Of a DNA stretch of 64,000 bases, positions 9,951 through 18,783 are shown in pieces. Both the position numbers and the translations under genes were made by a program. Numbering within the stretch: the first letter of the stretch is position 1; every line of letters begins with the position of its first letter. Below the pieces are notes generated by a model. It saw only the letters and a list, made by a program, of their open reading frames with translations, had not been told where the DNA came from and ran no database searches. This DNA is from Prevotella sp. (GTDB taxonomy: Bacteria; Bacteroidota; Bacteroidia; Bacteroidales; Bacteroidaceae), in assembly GCA_017554145.1 (NCBI GenBank), contig JAFZIZ010000005.1, positions 1 through 64,000 on the forward strand, given 5' to 3'.

Positions 9951-12659
9951 TCATCTTTTGCTGCGCGTAATCATCGTGCGAAGCTTGCCGTTATAGCGGT
10001 CGGCGGCAAGGAGCTGCTCGATGGTGAGGTGCATGCGCCACTTCCAGCGGTTGAAGGGGTCGCTCGGCACGTTGATGCGCTCGTCTTGCGGTTGGCGGGA
10101 ACGCAGTTCGCCGTCCATCGCCAGCCAGTCTTGCAAGGAGAGGATGCAGAGCATCGACGGACAATACAGGTGGCGGGCAATGATCTCCTCGGCGAGATGG
10201 GCGGGCAACTGCTCGGGGGCGCGGCCCTCCTTCTGCAACATCGTGACATAGTAGCGCTGGCGGCGCTCGGGACTCTCCTGCCACCAGAGGCGCAGGGGCG
10301 ACATGTCGTGGGTGGTGATGGTCGAGACGGAGCGGTAGGGATTCGCCTCAAGATGGGCGAACTCGAAGCCCTGCTGCTTCGGCATCTGCTGTATCTCGAG
10401 CGTGAGGATGCGCAACTGGTCGAGCACGGGCTCCACGCAGTCGGGCAGCATACCGAGGTCTTCGGCACACACCAGCAGGCGGCTGTCCTTCAGGATGGCG
10501 GGCAGTCGCTTCAGTGCCTGCTGTCCCCAGAACATCGAATGGCGCTGGTAGAAGTAGTTGTTATACAGACGGAGGAAGGCATCCTTGTCCTCACTGCTCA
10601 GCGCCTCGAAGATGGGCTCGTTCAGCACGCCGATGCGCGGATGGTACATCTCCGCCTGGCGGGGATCCTCGACAAACAGCACGTCGCAGAGCAGGCGCAT
10701 CAGTCCATCACGAATCCACAGACTGCTCTCGTCGCGGCGGTCGGCAAAATAGGCTGCCACCTTGCGCTGCGTGTCGAAATCGGACTTCAGGTCGTAGAGG
10801 TTGTACGCCTTGCGAACGAGGAAATGGTCGCGCACATACTGCGCATGGATGCCGAAGAGGCGGTCGATGAGGCGGTCGTTGATGAACGGCCGCGTAAACA
10901 GCTCCTTGCGGAACGAGAGTCCGAAATACTCTATCTCGGCTACCGTCAGCGGCAAGGCGGGCGAGAAATGTCCCAACAATCCATAGACGGCATCCTCGGG
11001 AATCTCCCAAATGCGGAAGAAGCCCAGCACGTGGTCGATACGCAGGGCGTCGAAATACTGCTCCATGTGGCGCAGGCGCTTTCGAAACCAGTCGATGAGT
11101 GGTGAGTGGATTCCCGCTGGCGCGCCTACCCGTAGCCTTTGAGTGGTGAGAGGTGAGTGGTGAGAGGTGAGAGGTGAGTTTTCTGCCCAATTATAGGTGG
11201 GGAAGCCCCAGTTCTGCCCCTGTGCGGTGAACGCGTCGGGCGGTGCGCCCGTCTGCGAGTCGAGATGGAAGAGTTCGGGATGCTCTCTCGTCTCCACGCT
11301 CTCGCGGTTGACGCCAATCGGCAAGTCACCTTTCAGTACCACACCCTTCGAACGTGCATAGTCGGCAGCCTCCTTCAGCTGCACGTGCAAAAGATACTGA
11401 ATGAAATAGGTAAAAGCCAATGGCCAATGGCTAATAGCCAACTGCCATTCGCCATACGTCTTCAGCCAATCCTCATTGTCTGCGAACCACTCCTTGAACT
11501 CCTTGGAATCCATCACCGCCTTGCCCTTCTCCTCAAAGAGCAGTTGCAGATACTCGCCCTTCACACGGTCCACAGCCTCGTAGTCGCTATACGACAGGGC
11601 ATTGAGCTCCTGCTGACGGCGGCGGAACACCGTCATCTTCTGTTTCGACTTCAACGTGCCGGCAGCCTCCAAATCGACGTAATGCGGATGGAGAGCCATC
11701 GCGCTGATGATGTTATAAGGATAGGAATCCTGCCAACCATGACTGACAGTGGTATCGTTGACGGGAAGCACCTGAATCACTTTCATGCCCGTAAGCACAG
11801 CCCAGTCAACCAGTCGGCGCAAATCACCGAAATCTCCCACGCCATAGGAGTGCTCACTGCGCAGAGAGAACACGGGTACTGCCACACCGGCAGCGCGCCA
11901 GAGTTGTTCGCGAAGCCTCAACTGCTCACCATAGAGCACCAGCACTTGTCCGTCACTAACAAGCTCCTGGCTGTTGGCTATTGGCTGTTGGCTGTTATCT
12001 ATGACTCTATTCTCACCTTCCTCCCAGCAGACGAAGGCATGTGTCTCATCGTCCACCACCACATACTTATATTCCAGTGGGAACGTCATACCGAGAGCAT
12101 TCACCGTCAGCATCCATTCCTGTTGACCAGCATACTCCATCCGCAGATAGCGCGACGTGTTCCAACTGCCGATGGCAGGATGGCTGCCGCAGATGGCTAC
12201 CGCCTGACCAGGCTGTAACTGCGGGGCGGAGACGCGAAAAGTGATAGTGCGACGGAACAACGGAAGGCGGATGGGCTCCACATGCTCGTTCGTCCGTCCA
12301 TGAACCGTCGTCAGGTAGGCATTGGTATAAAGATGGGCGGGTAACGGCATGTCACGCCATTGGTCGGGGAAGACATAGTCCTTCGATGAATCGAAATGAT
12401 AGATACGGGGGACCAAGTCCCATTCGCGACGGATGATGTCGCCGTCGGCATTCTCAACCTGATAGATGTAGATGATGTGTGACAACGGATGCTGGCGCGA
12501 CTCCAAAACTGCCGTCTCTAACGTCCACAAATCGCCATCATCGGTCTGCATCACAAGATGGTGCTGCTTCATCGTTCCGTCCTGGCTGTGGCACTCCATA
12601 CAGACATACAGACTTTCGCCCCATGCCGTCCGATATCTAATGCTGAACTTTAGTTTCAT
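9951..12659 (-). CDS. malQ: 4-alpha-glucanotransferase (GH77) with two N-terminal starch-binding CBM20 domains
   Basis: Amylomaltase of the DPE2 type that transfers alpha-1,4-glucan segments and works on maltose and branched glycans in the cytoplasm. Two CBM20-like beta domains occupy roughly residues 1-250 (WGESLYVCMECH; then FRVSAPQLQPGQAVAICGSHPAIGSW). The GH77 barrel follows, with GDLPIGVNRESVETREHPELF, NWGFPTYNW, the nucleophile region FDALRIDHVLGFFRIWE, and VCAEDLGMLPD. The start is the ATG at 12659. The longest frame starts at a TTG nine bases upstream, too close to the promoter. Three in-frame inserts of iterated sequence are present: QQPIANSQ near 11980, QLAISHWPLAF near 11430, and about 27 residues of SPLTSHHSPLTT type at 11098-11180, next to the active-site loop. 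They are absent from the family pattern I know. Confidence 0.93.
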   Translation of the reverse strand: MKLKFSIRYRTAWGESLYVCMECHSQDGTMKQHHLVMQTDDGDLWTLETAVLESRQHPLSHIIYIYQVENADGDIIRREWDLVPRIYHFDSSKDYVFPDQWRDMPLPAHLYTNAYLTTVHGRTNEHVEPIRLPLFRRTITFRVSAPQLQPGQAVAICGSHPAIGSWNTSRYLRMEYAGQQEWMLTVNALGMTFPLEYKYVVVDDETHAFVCWEEGENRVIDNSQQPIANSQELVSDGQVLVLYGEQLRLREQLWRAAGVAVPVFSLRSEHSYGVGDFGDLRRLVDWAVLTGMKVIQVLPVNDTTVSHGWQDSYPYNIISAMALHPHYVDLEAAGTLKSKQKMTVFRRRQQELNALSYSDYEAVDRVKGEYLQLLFEEKGKAVMDSKEFKEWFADNEDWLKTYGEWQLAISHWPLAFTYFIQYLLHVQLKEAADYARSKGVVLKGDLPIGVNRESVETREHPELFHLDSQTGAPPDAFTAQGQNWGFPTYNWAENSPLTSHHSPLTTQRLRVGAPAGIHSPLIDWFRKRLRHMEQYFDALRIDHVLGFFRIWEIPEDAVYGLLGHFSPALPLTVAEIEYFGLSFRKELFTRPFINDRLIDRLFGIHAQYVRDHFLVRKAYNLYDLKSDFDTQRKVAAYFADRRDESSLWIRDGLMRLLCDVLFVEDPRQAEMYHPRIGVLNEPIFEALSSEDKDAFLRLYNNYFYQRHSMFWGQQALKRLPAILKDSRLLVCAEDLGMLPDCVEPVLDQLRILTLEIQQMPKQQGFEFAHLEANPYRSVSTITTHDMSPLRLWWQESPERRQRYYVTMLQKEGRAPEQLPAHLAEEIIARHLYCPSMLCILSLQDWLAMDGELRSRQPQDERINVPSDPFNRWKWRMHLTIEQLLAADRYNGKLRTMITRSKR
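11098..11180. repeat. In-frame CTCACCTCTCACCA repeats inside malQ
   Basis: On the coding strand CTCACC, TCTCACC and ACTCACC units are iterated, with a second small copy after a 33-nt unique piece. The tract encodes SPLTSHHSPLTTQ and later IHSPL. In related GH77 enzymes the NWxE motif is followed directly by a short loop and WWRxRL. Here the repeat replaces or lengthens that loop while keeping the reading frame. Confidence 0.7.
11415..11443. repeat. In-frame GGCCAATGGCTAATAGCC-type repeat inside malQ
   Basis: The plus strand reads AGCCAATGGCCAATGGCTAA. On the coding strand the tract is made of TTGGCC/TTAGCC-like units and encodes QLAISHWPLAF. It is the same repeat family as at 11967-11996 and in the glycosyltransferase gene near 51.8 kb. 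Confidence 0.6.
11967..11996. repeat. In-frame GGCTGTTGGCTATTGGCTG repeat inside malQ
   Basis: The plus strand carries iterated GGCTGTT/GGCTATT units. On the coding strand these encode the QQPIANSQ stretch between the second CBM20 domain and the GH77 barrel. The same words recur in the glycosyltransferase gene at 51.7-51.85 kb. Confidence 0.75.
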
Positions 12660-12676
12660 AATATTCAAGTTTTGTG

Positions 12677-12684
12677 CAAAGATA
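12677..12684 (-). promoter_or_regulatory. -7 box of malQ
   Basis: TATCTTTG on the minus strand, 18 nt before the malQ ATG. It lies back to back with the mltG promoter in a 69-nt intergenic region. The leader would be only about 10 nt. Confidence 0.6.
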
Positions 12685-12697
12685 ATAAAAATATTTG

Positions 12698-12705
12698 TAT
12701 CTTTG
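12698..12705 (+). promoter_or_regulatory. -7 box of mltG
   Basis: TATCTTTG on the plus strand, 23 nt before the mltG ATG. A TTTG lies at 12671-12674, a little further upstream than the usual spacing. The two divergent promoters interleave. Confidence 0.65.
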
Positions 12706-12728
12706 CAGCAAAATAAAACAAAATAGAT

Positions 12729-13754
12729 ATGAAGATCAAAACTTCCAAACGATATCTCTACCCAGCCGCCATCGCACTGGTACTGATAATCAGCATCATC
12801 GTCTACTTCTTTTTCTCGTCAATATCGACGAAAAGTGATACATTATATATATATATAGACGGGGACGATACGCAAGACAGCGTGATAGCAAAAATCAAGC
12901 CCAACGCCTCAACGGTGGGTATGGCAAGCCTGCAAACACTCTTGCGACATAGTGGCTATGGTGACCATATTAAGACAGGACGCTATGCCATCAAGCCAAA
13001 CGAGGGAGTGATCACCGTCTATCGGAAACTGAAGAACGGACAGCAGACCAGCATGAACCTCACCATCCCCGAGGCACGCACAATGGAAAGATTGGCTGCC
13101 CTCCTCGGCAAGAAACTGATGCTCGATTCTGCCACCATTGCTTCGGCACTCTGTTCACAAGAGACATGCGAGAAATACGGCTACGACACCTGCACCATCA
13201 GTGCAATGTTCATCCCTAACACCTACGACATCTATTGGAATATCAGCATCGAAGGACTCCTGGAGCGCATGCAGAAAGAGCATGACCACTTCTGGAACGG
13301 TAACCGCACAGCTAAAGCCACCGCCATTCCGCTGACCCCGAACGAAGTGGCAACTCTCGCTTCCATCATCGACGAAGAGACCGCTAACACTGCGGAGAAG
13401 CCCATGATAGCCGGTATGTATATCAACCGACTGAAGCAAGGCATGCCTCTACAGGCGGACCCCACTATTAAATTCGCACTGAAAGACTTCGGACTCAAGA
13501 GAATCTACAACAGACTGCTCAGGACCGAGAGTCCCTATAACACCTATCTTCACGAAGGATTGCCACCAGGCCCCATTAAGATTGCCTCTATCAAGGGTAT
13601 CGATGCCGTGCTGAACTATGTGCAGCACGACTTCCTCTACATGTGTGCCAAGGAGGACTTCTCCGGCACTCATAACTTCGCCAAGACCTACGCAGAGCAT
13701 CTACAGAACGCTGCCAAGTACACGAAAGCTCTCAACGAGAGGGGAATCAAATAA
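12729..13754 (+). CDS. mltG: Endolytic murein transglycosylase MltG (YceG-like)
   Basis: Inner-membrane lytic transglycosylase thought to cut nascent glycan strands and set their length. A cytoplasmic stub and one membrane helix (residues 11-31) precede a LysM-like region. The YceG catalytic domain has ASIIDEETAN (about residue 210), MYINRLKQGMPLQADPT and YNTYLHEGLPPGPI. In many homologues the first acidic residue of the ASIVEKET motif is Glu, and here it is Asp followed by Glu-Glu. Which one acts is uncertain. At 341 residues it is of usual size. The stop codon abuts the end of a candidate antisense-adjacent small RNA. Confidence 0.93.
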   Translation: MKIKTSKRYLYPAAIALVLIISIIVYFFFSSISTKSDTLYIYIDGDDTQDSVIAKIKPNASTVGMASLQTLLRHSGYGDHIKTGRYAIKPNEGVITVYRKLKNGQQTSMNLTIPEARTMERLAALLGKKLMLDSATIASALCSQETCEKYGYDTCTISAMFIPNTYDIYWNISIEGLLERMQKEHDHFWNGNRTAKATAIPLTPNEVATLASIIDEETANTAEKPMIAGMYINRLKQGMPLQADPTIKFALKDFGLKRIYNRLLRTESPYNTYLHEGLPPGPIKIASIKGIDAVLNYVQHDFLYMCAKEDFSGTHNFAKTYAEHLQNAAKYTKALNERGIK

Positions 13755-13836
13755 AAAATACTCCTTGCTTCTCAGCAGGGAGCATCTTAATCGGTATTAG
13801 TCCTTCTTAAGGTAAAAAGATTGTATTCAGGATAAC
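13755..13836 (-). ncRNA. Candidate small RNA with its own promoter and terminator
   Basis: On the minus strand a canonical promoter (TTTG, 20-nt spacer, TACCTTTG) is followed about 80 nt later by an intrinsic terminator, stem CTCCCTGCT/AGCAAGGAG with loop GAGA and a T-rich tail. The tail ends at the mltG stop codon. No normal-sized reading frame fits between. A 12-codon frame (MLPAEKQGVFFI) begins at an ATG just before the stem, preceded at some distance by AAGAAGGA, so a tiny peptide is an alternative. The T-run lies only on the minus side, so this terminator does not serve mltG. I recognise no known RNA family. Confidence 0.55.
13759..13782 (-). terminator. Intrinsic terminator of the candidate small RNA
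   Basis: A nine-base-pair stem with one G-U pair and a 4-nt loop is followed on the minus strand by TATTTTTT. There is no T-run on the plus side. Confidence 0.7.
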
Positions 13837-13841
13837 GTTTG

Positions 13842-13873
13842 CAAAGGTACAGCATTTTTAACAATTATGCAAA
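13842..13873 (-). promoter_or_regulatory. Promoter of the candidate small RNA
   Basis: The minus strand has TTTG (13870-13873), a 20-nt spacer and TACCTTTG (13842-13849). This is one of the best consensus matches in the window, yet no protein gene follows it in that direction for several kilobases. Confidence 0.7.
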
Positions 13874-13931
13874 TATATTTGTATGTTAAATAACATATTT
13901 TTAATCCTATTACTAGAAAAACAGGTTTTCC

Positions 13932-13963
13932 TTTTGTATTTTACTCACTTATTCGTAACTTTG
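13932..13963 (+). promoter_or_regulatory. Promoter of glnS
   Basis: TTTTG (13932-13936), a 19-nt spacer and TAACTTTG (13956-13963) are a full Bacteroidota consensus, 28 nt before the glnS ATG. Confidence 0.8.
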
Positions 13964-13991
13964 CAACCCAAATTAAACGTTTAAGACTATC

Positions 13992-15698
13992 ATGACAATA
14001 GAGAAGAATCTAACTGAGGGTGAAGAGAAGAAAAGCCTCAGTTTTGTAGAGCAAATGGTAGAAGGCGACCTTGCCGCAGGTAAAAACGATGGAAGAATAC
14101 AGACCCGTTTTCCGCCAGAGCCCAACGGATATATACATATCGGACATGCTAAGGCTATTTGTATGGACTTCGGTGTTGCCGAGAAGTTCGGAGGGATCTG
14201 TAATCTCCGTTTCGATGACACCAACCCCACGAAGGAGAATACCGAATACGTGGAGAATATCATGAATGATATCAAATGGCTCGGATTCCAATGGGGAAAC
14301 GTCTACTATGCCTCCGACTACTTTGAGAAACTTTGGGACTTCGCCATCTGGCTGATTAAGAAGGGACTCGCATACGTTGACGAACAGACTTCAGAACAGA
14401 TAGCAGAACAGAAGGGAACACCGACACAACCAGGAAAACCCAGTCCTTTCCGTGACCGTCCCATTGAGGAAAACCTCCGTCTATTTGAGCAGATGAATAC
14501 TCCAGAAGCCGTAGAGGGTTCGATGGTATTACGTGCTAAACTCGATATGGCCAACCCCAACATGCACTTCCGTGATCCAATTATCTATCGTATCATCCAT
14601 ATCCCTCATCACCGTACAGGTACCAAATGGCACGCCTATCCGATGTATGACTTCGCTCACGGACAAAGCGACTATTTTGAAGGTGTCACCCACTCTATCT
14701 GTACTTTGGAGTTCGTACCTCACCGTCCGTTGTACGACAAGTTCGTGGACTTCCTGCAAGAGAAGGATGGTCAGCAGGACTACCGCCCCCGCCAGATTGA
14801 GTTCAACCGCCTAAACCTGACGTATACGGTGATGTCGAAGCGTAAGTTGAAAGCTTTAGTTGACGAAGGACTGGTCAGTGGATGGGACGATCCCCGTATG
14901 CCGACCGTCTGTGGTATGCGCCGTCGCGGTTATTCTGCACAGAGCATCCGAAACTTCATCGATTCTATCGGTTACACGAAGTTTGATGCCCTAAACGACT
15001 ACGCCTTGTTGGAGGCTGCCGTTCGTGAAGACCTGAACAAGAAAGCATGCCGCGTGTCTGCCGTCCTGAATCCTGTCAAACTGATTATCACCAACTATCC
15101 AGAAGGTAAGACAGAAGAACTCACTGCCATCAATAACCCAGAGAACGAGGCAGACGGTACACATACCATCACTTTCAGCCGTGAACTGTGGATAGAGCGT
15201 GATGACTTCATGGAGGATGCTCCGAAGAAGTTCTTCCGTATGACTCCCGGTAAAGAAGTACGACTGAAGAATGCCTATATCATTATGTGTACTGGCTGTA
15301 AGAAGAACGAGGCTGGTGAGGTTGAGGAGATATATGCAGAATACGACCCAGAGAGTAAGAGCGGTATGGCTGGTGCTGACCGTAAGGTAAAGGGAACACT
15401 GCACTGGCTGAGTACTCAACACTGTCTGCCTGCAGAGGTACGTCTCTACGACCGTCTGTTCTCTGTCGAGAATCCTGGTGCTGATGAGCGTGACTTCCGC
15501 GAGTTGCTGAATCCAGAATCCTTGACAGTTCTGAATAACTGCTACGTGGAACAGTACCTGAAAGAGAAAAAGCCAGGCGACTTCCTGCAATTCCAGCGCA
15601 TCGGCTACTTCACCCTTGACGAAGACTCTAAGGACGGACAACTTGTCTTCAATAAGACGGTCGGTCTGAAAGACACATGGGCGAAGATCAATAAATAA
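13992..15698 (+). CDS. glnS: Glutaminyl-tRNA synthetase
   Basis: Class I aminoacyl-tRNA synthetase charging tRNA-Gln in the cytoplasm. The HIGH motif is at residues 49-52 within FPPEPNGYIHIGHAKA. The KMSKS-like VMSKRKL lies near residue 281. FDDTNPTKE is the usual GlnRS signature after HIGH, and a C-terminal anticodon-binding beta-barrel region follows. The 568 residues match the bacterial enzyme. Its stop is followed without a gap by the TPR gene (ATG at 15699), so the two are cotranscribed. Confidence 0.96.
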   Translation: MTIEKNLTEGEEKKSLSFVEQMVEGDLAAGKNDGRIQTRFPPEPNGYIHIGHAKAICMDFGVAEKFGGICNLRFDDTNPTKENTEYVENIMNDIKWLGFQWGNVYYASDYFEKLWDFAIWLIKKGLAYVDEQTSEQIAEQKGTPTQPGKPSPFRDRPIEENLRLFEQMNTPEAVEGSMVLRAKLDMANPNMHFRDPIIYRIIHIPHHRTGTKWHAYPMYDFAHGQSDYFEGVTHSICTLEFVPHRPLYDKFVDFLQEKDGQQDYRPRQIEFNRLNLTYTVMSKRKLKALVDEGLVSGWDDPRMPTVCGMRRRGYSAQSIRNFIDSIGYTKFDALNDYALLEAAVREDLNKKACRVSAVLNPVKLIITNYPEGKTEELTAINNPENEADGTHTITFSRELWIERDDFMEDAPKKFFRMTPGKEVRLKNAYIIMCTGCKKNEAGEVEEIYAEYDPESKSGMAGADRKVKGTLHWLSTQHCLPAEVRLYDRLFSVENPGADERDFRELLNPESLTVLNNCYVEQYLKEKKPGDFLQFQRIGYFTLDEDSKDGQLVFNKTVGLKDTWAKINK

Positions 15699-17018
15699 AT
15701 GAAGCAAACTGGCGACGATTATTTCGACAGTAAGGAGTTCAGAGAAATGCTGGACAACTACGAAGAATCTGTCAAGTCAGGGCATCCGCTCTTCATGGAT
15801 GCCGATGACTTGGCAGATATTGCTGATTATTACCACTTCATGAATAACCCCCAACAAGCCGATGAAACCATAGACTATGCCCTGTCGCTATACCCTAATG
15901 CCACCCAACCCAATGTATTTAAGGCTCGCGAGGCTTTGACAGAAGGCGACATTGACACGGCGCAACAGTATGTAGAACAAATTGATAACAAAGACGATCC
16001 GGATTATCAATATATGCAGGCAGAATTGCTGATAGCACAAAACCGGATTGATGAAGCCGACGAATATTTACGTCAGTACTTTGCAACCATCCCTCCAGAA
16101 GAGTATCAGGATTTCGTGATGGATGTCTCAAATATCTATATGGACTATGGAGTGAACGATAAGGCATATGAATGGATTATGCGTTCCAAAGGAGACAACA
16201 GCAACGATTTTATGGAATTGATGGCTCGTACCCTTTTCGGCCTAGGGAAATACAAAGACAGCGAACGTATCTTCAATGAGCTGTTGGACCGTAATCCCTA
16301 TTCCAAGCGTTATTGGAACGCCCTAGCGAGTGCACAGTTCATGAACGAGGACTTCAGCGGATCAGTCACCAGTAGCGAATATGCAATTGCCATTGACCCC
16401 GAAGACCCGGAAGGACTGCTCAGCAAAGCGAATGGGCTTTACCGATTGGGCAACTTTGAAGAAGCTATTCAATATTACGAACGCTATGAGAAAGTATGTG
16501 AACCCGAATCCCATATACTCGTACAAGTCTATCAAGAACTTGCTTTATGCTATAGTTCACTACATCAACTCGATAAAGCGATAGATTATCTTGACAAGAC
16601 AAAGGCTTTAGAATGTGATATGACAGACCTACTCGTCTTGAAAGGACATATCTATCTGGAGAACGACCATATCCGTGAAGCAGAGAAGGCATTCAAAGAT
16701 GCTATTATCCGTTCTGATAATGCTCCCTTTGTCTTGCTACGAATCATCGTTTCGCTTTATGATAACAAATATCTCACGGCAAGCTATTCGATGTTCAAGA
16801 AATTCTTTACGATGGTCGACGAGAACTTCAACGAAGGTCATGCATATATGGCACTCTGTTGTTGGGACCTTGGCTATACAGAGGAATTCATGACATACTT
16901 ACGTATCGCTGTTGACCGTAATCCTTATGAAGCACATATCGTACTCAAGCATTTGTTTCCGAAAGACATGGAGACAAAAGACTATTATCATTACATGCAA
17001 AACAAACTGAAGAAATGA
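15699..17018 (+). CDS. Tetratricopeptide-repeat protein
   Basis: A 439-residue protein made largely of degenerate TPR helices. Recognisable repeats include LMARTLFGLGKYKDSERIFN, ALASAQFMNEDFSGSVTSSE and LSKANGLYRLGNFEEAIQYYE. It has no signal peptide or membrane segment, so it is probably a cytoplasmic scaffold. It lies between glnS and a DedA gene, whose start overlaps its stop by four bases. Its partners are unknown. Confidence 0.85.
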   Translation: MKQTGDDYFDSKEFREMLDNYEESVKSGHPLFMDADDLADIADYYHFMNNPQQADETIDYALSLYPNATQPNVFKAREALTEGDIDTAQQYVEQIDNKDDPDYQYMQAELLIAQNRIDEADEYLRQYFATIPPEEYQDFVMDVSNIYMDYGVNDKAYEWIMRSKGDNSNDFMELMARTLFGLGKYKDSERIFNELLDRNPYSKRYWNALASAQFMNEDFSGSVTSSEYAIAIDPEDPEGLLSKANGLYRLGNFEEAIQYYERYEKVCEPESHILVQVYQELALCYSSLHQLDKAIDYLDKTKALECDMTDLLVLKGHIYLENDHIREAEKAFKDAIIRSDNAPFVLLRIIVSLYDNKYLTASYSMFKKFFTMVDENFNEGHAYMALCCWDLGYTEEFMTYLRIAVDRNPYEAHIVLKHLFPKDMETKDYYHYMQNKLKK

Positions 17019-17641
17019 ATATCATCTCATCCCTACTCTCCAATCTTAATTACGGTACTATTCTGTTTCTAATGCTTCTCGAAAGTACTGTAGTCCCTGT
17101 TCCTTCAGAATTCGTCGTGACACCTGCCGCCTATCATGCCGCAGGTGGAAATCTGGATGTTTTTCTGGTAATCTTCTTTGCCACGATAGGAGCAGACTTG
17201 GGAGCCTCCATCAACTATGTCGTTGCCTATTATGTCGGCAGGCCTGTCATTTATCGATTCGCCAACAGTAAATGGGGTAAGATGTGTTTATTGAATCAAG
17301 AAAAGGTAGAGAAAAGCGAGAAATACTTCGATGACCATGGCATTGTAGCAACTCTGACAGGAAGACTGATACCCGGAATCCGTCACCTCATCTCCATTCC
17401 TGCTGGACTGGCAAAAATGAACTACTGGAAATTCCTGCTCTACACCACCATCGGAGCTGGCGTATGGCACTCTATTCTCGCTGCTTTGGGTTGGTATCTG
17501 CATGCCATTGTACCTGAAGATCAACTCAACGACAAAATTTCTGAATATGCTGAATATATCAAAATCATTATCATCGGACTGGTTTTGATTGCTATCGGAT
17601 ACTTTACTGTTCGTCACTTCCTCAAAAGAAAAAGCAAATAA
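17015..17641 (+). CDS. DedA-family membrane protein
   Basis: Member of the DedA/SNARE-associated (VTT) superfamily, whose bacterial members are polyprenyl-phosphate and phospholipid flippases. The opening helix includes LMLLESTVVPVPSEFV. The family glycine/arginine region is GRLIPGIRHLISIPAGLAKMNYWKF, and several hydrophobic helices follow to the basic end KRKSK. The 208-residue length is typical. It is translationally coupled to the TPR gene (ATGA overlap). Undecaprenyl-phosphate recycling would fit the neighbouring polysaccharide genes, but that link is inference. Confidence 0.92.
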   Translation: MNIISSLLSNLNYGTILFLMLLESTVVPVPSEFVVTPAAYHAAGGNLDVFLVIFFATIGADLGASINYVVAYYVGRPVIYRFANSKWGKMCLLNQEKVEKSEKYFDDHGIVATLTGRLIPGIRHLISIPAGLAKMNYWKFLLYTTIGAGVWHSILAALGWYLHAIVPEDQLNDKISEYAEYIKIIIIGLVLIAIGYFTVRHFLKRKSK

Positions 17642-17667
17642 TATTCGTTTGTGTCGGATATTTTTCG

Positions 17668-17675
17668 TATTTTTG
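17668..17675 (+). promoter_or_regulatory. -7 box of the GDP-fucose gene cluster
   Basis: TATTTTTG fits TAnnTTTG, 27 nt before the guanylyltransferase ATG. A TTTG at 17648-17651 is closer than usual (16-nt spacer). Confidence 0.55.
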
Positions 17676-17701
17676 CCACATATTTTAAAAAGTAAATCAT
17701 T

Positions 17702-18769
17702 ATGGCAAGAATCAATAATCATTTGGTGATTATGGCAGGTGGTGTCGGTAGCCGCTTTTGGCCGATGAGCACAGCAGAGCATCCCAAGCAGTTTATTGAC
17801 GTGCTGGGCGTTGGCAGAACATTGTTGCAACTGACCGTTGACCGCTTTGAATCCATTATCCCGAAAGAGAATGTTTGGGTAGTTACCAATCAGAAATATG
17901 CCGATATTGTCAGCACTCAACTGCCCGACATGCCCCATAGCCATATCCTTTGTGAGCCATGCCGCCGTAATACAGCACCCTGTATCGCTTATGTCAGTTG
18001 GCGAATCAAATCATCCGACCCAAAAGCCAACATTGTCGTGACGCCCAGTGACCATATTGTCATGAACGTAAACGAATTCCGCCGTGTCATCTCGGAGAGC
18101 ATGGATTTCACCAGCGACAGCGATGCTATTGTCACCTTAGGCATGAAGCCCTCACGGCCAGAGACGGGCTATGGTTATATACAGGCTGCTCTCTCCAGCA
18201 ATTCCTTGCGCAACAAAGAAATATTCCGCGTAGACTCTTTCCGTGAAAAGCCAGATTTAGAGACTGCCAAGCAGTATATTAGCAAGAACAATTATTTCTG
18301 GAATGCCGGTATTTTCATCTGGAACGTTAACACCATCGTTAATGCCTTCCGTATCTACCAGCCTACGATGGCAAAAATCTTCGAGTCGTTATTGCCTATC
18401 TACGGTACTGAAAAAGAACAACCTGAGATTGACCGTCTGTTCCCTGAATGTGAGAATATCTCCGTTGACTATGCCATCATGGAGAAAGCAGAGGAGATCT
18501 TCGTTTATCCTGCCGACTTCGGATGGAGTGATCTCGGCACCTGGGGTTCCCTGCAACAGAATACGAAAAAAGACCTCTATGGTAATGCTTGCATCGGACA
18601 AAATATCACCGTAGTTGAAACCCACAACTGCATGATACATACGACACAGGAGAAGAAGGTGGTTATTCAGGGACTAGAAGGATATATTGTCGCTGAAAAT
18701 AATGACACCCTCCTGATTTGTAAACTCTCAGAAGAACAGCGTATCAAACAATTCTCAGAACAAGATTAA
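17702..18769 (+). CDS. manC: Mannose-1-phosphate guanylyltransferase
   Basis: Makes GDP-mannose from GTP and mannose-1-phosphate. The nucleotidyltransferase signature is at the N-terminus ([15 protein letters not shown], with PKQF after it). The sugar-binding region is [12 protein letters not shown], and the metal-binding part is [12 protein letters not shown]. At 355 residues it is the short form without the fused phosphomannose isomerase domain. It heads a three-gene cluster with gmd and fcl, giving a complete route from mannose-1-phosphate to GDP-L-fucose. Confidence 0.94.
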   Translation: MARINNHLVIMAGGVGSRFWPMSTAEHPKQFIDVLGVGRTLLQLTVDRFESIIPKENVWVVTNQKYADIVSTQLPDMPHSHILCEPCRRNTAPCIAYVSWRIKSSDPKANIVVTPSDHIVMNVNEFRRVISESMDFTSDSDAIVTLGMKPSRPETGYGYIQAALSSNSLRNKEIFRVDSFREKPDLETAKQYISKNNYFWNAGIFIWNVNTIVNAFRIYQPTMAKIFESLLPIYGTEKEQPEIDRLFPECENISVDYAIMEKAEEIFVYPADFGWSDLGTWGSLQQNTKKDLYGNACIGQNITVVETHNCMIHTTQEKKVVIQGLEGYIVAENNDTLLICKLSEEQRIKQFSEQD

Positions 18770-18783
18770 CAGTTTTATCACAT

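Noticed and set aside
10029..11105. Long plus-strand open frame of 358 codons opposite malQ
   Set aside because: It is antisense to a certain GH77 gene in a GC-rich stretch, where rarely occurring stops give long shadow frames. The sequence matches no family.
11265..12218. Long plus-strand open frame of 317 codons opposite malQ
   Set aside because: It is antisense to the CBM20 and GH77 coding region and has no recognisable motif.
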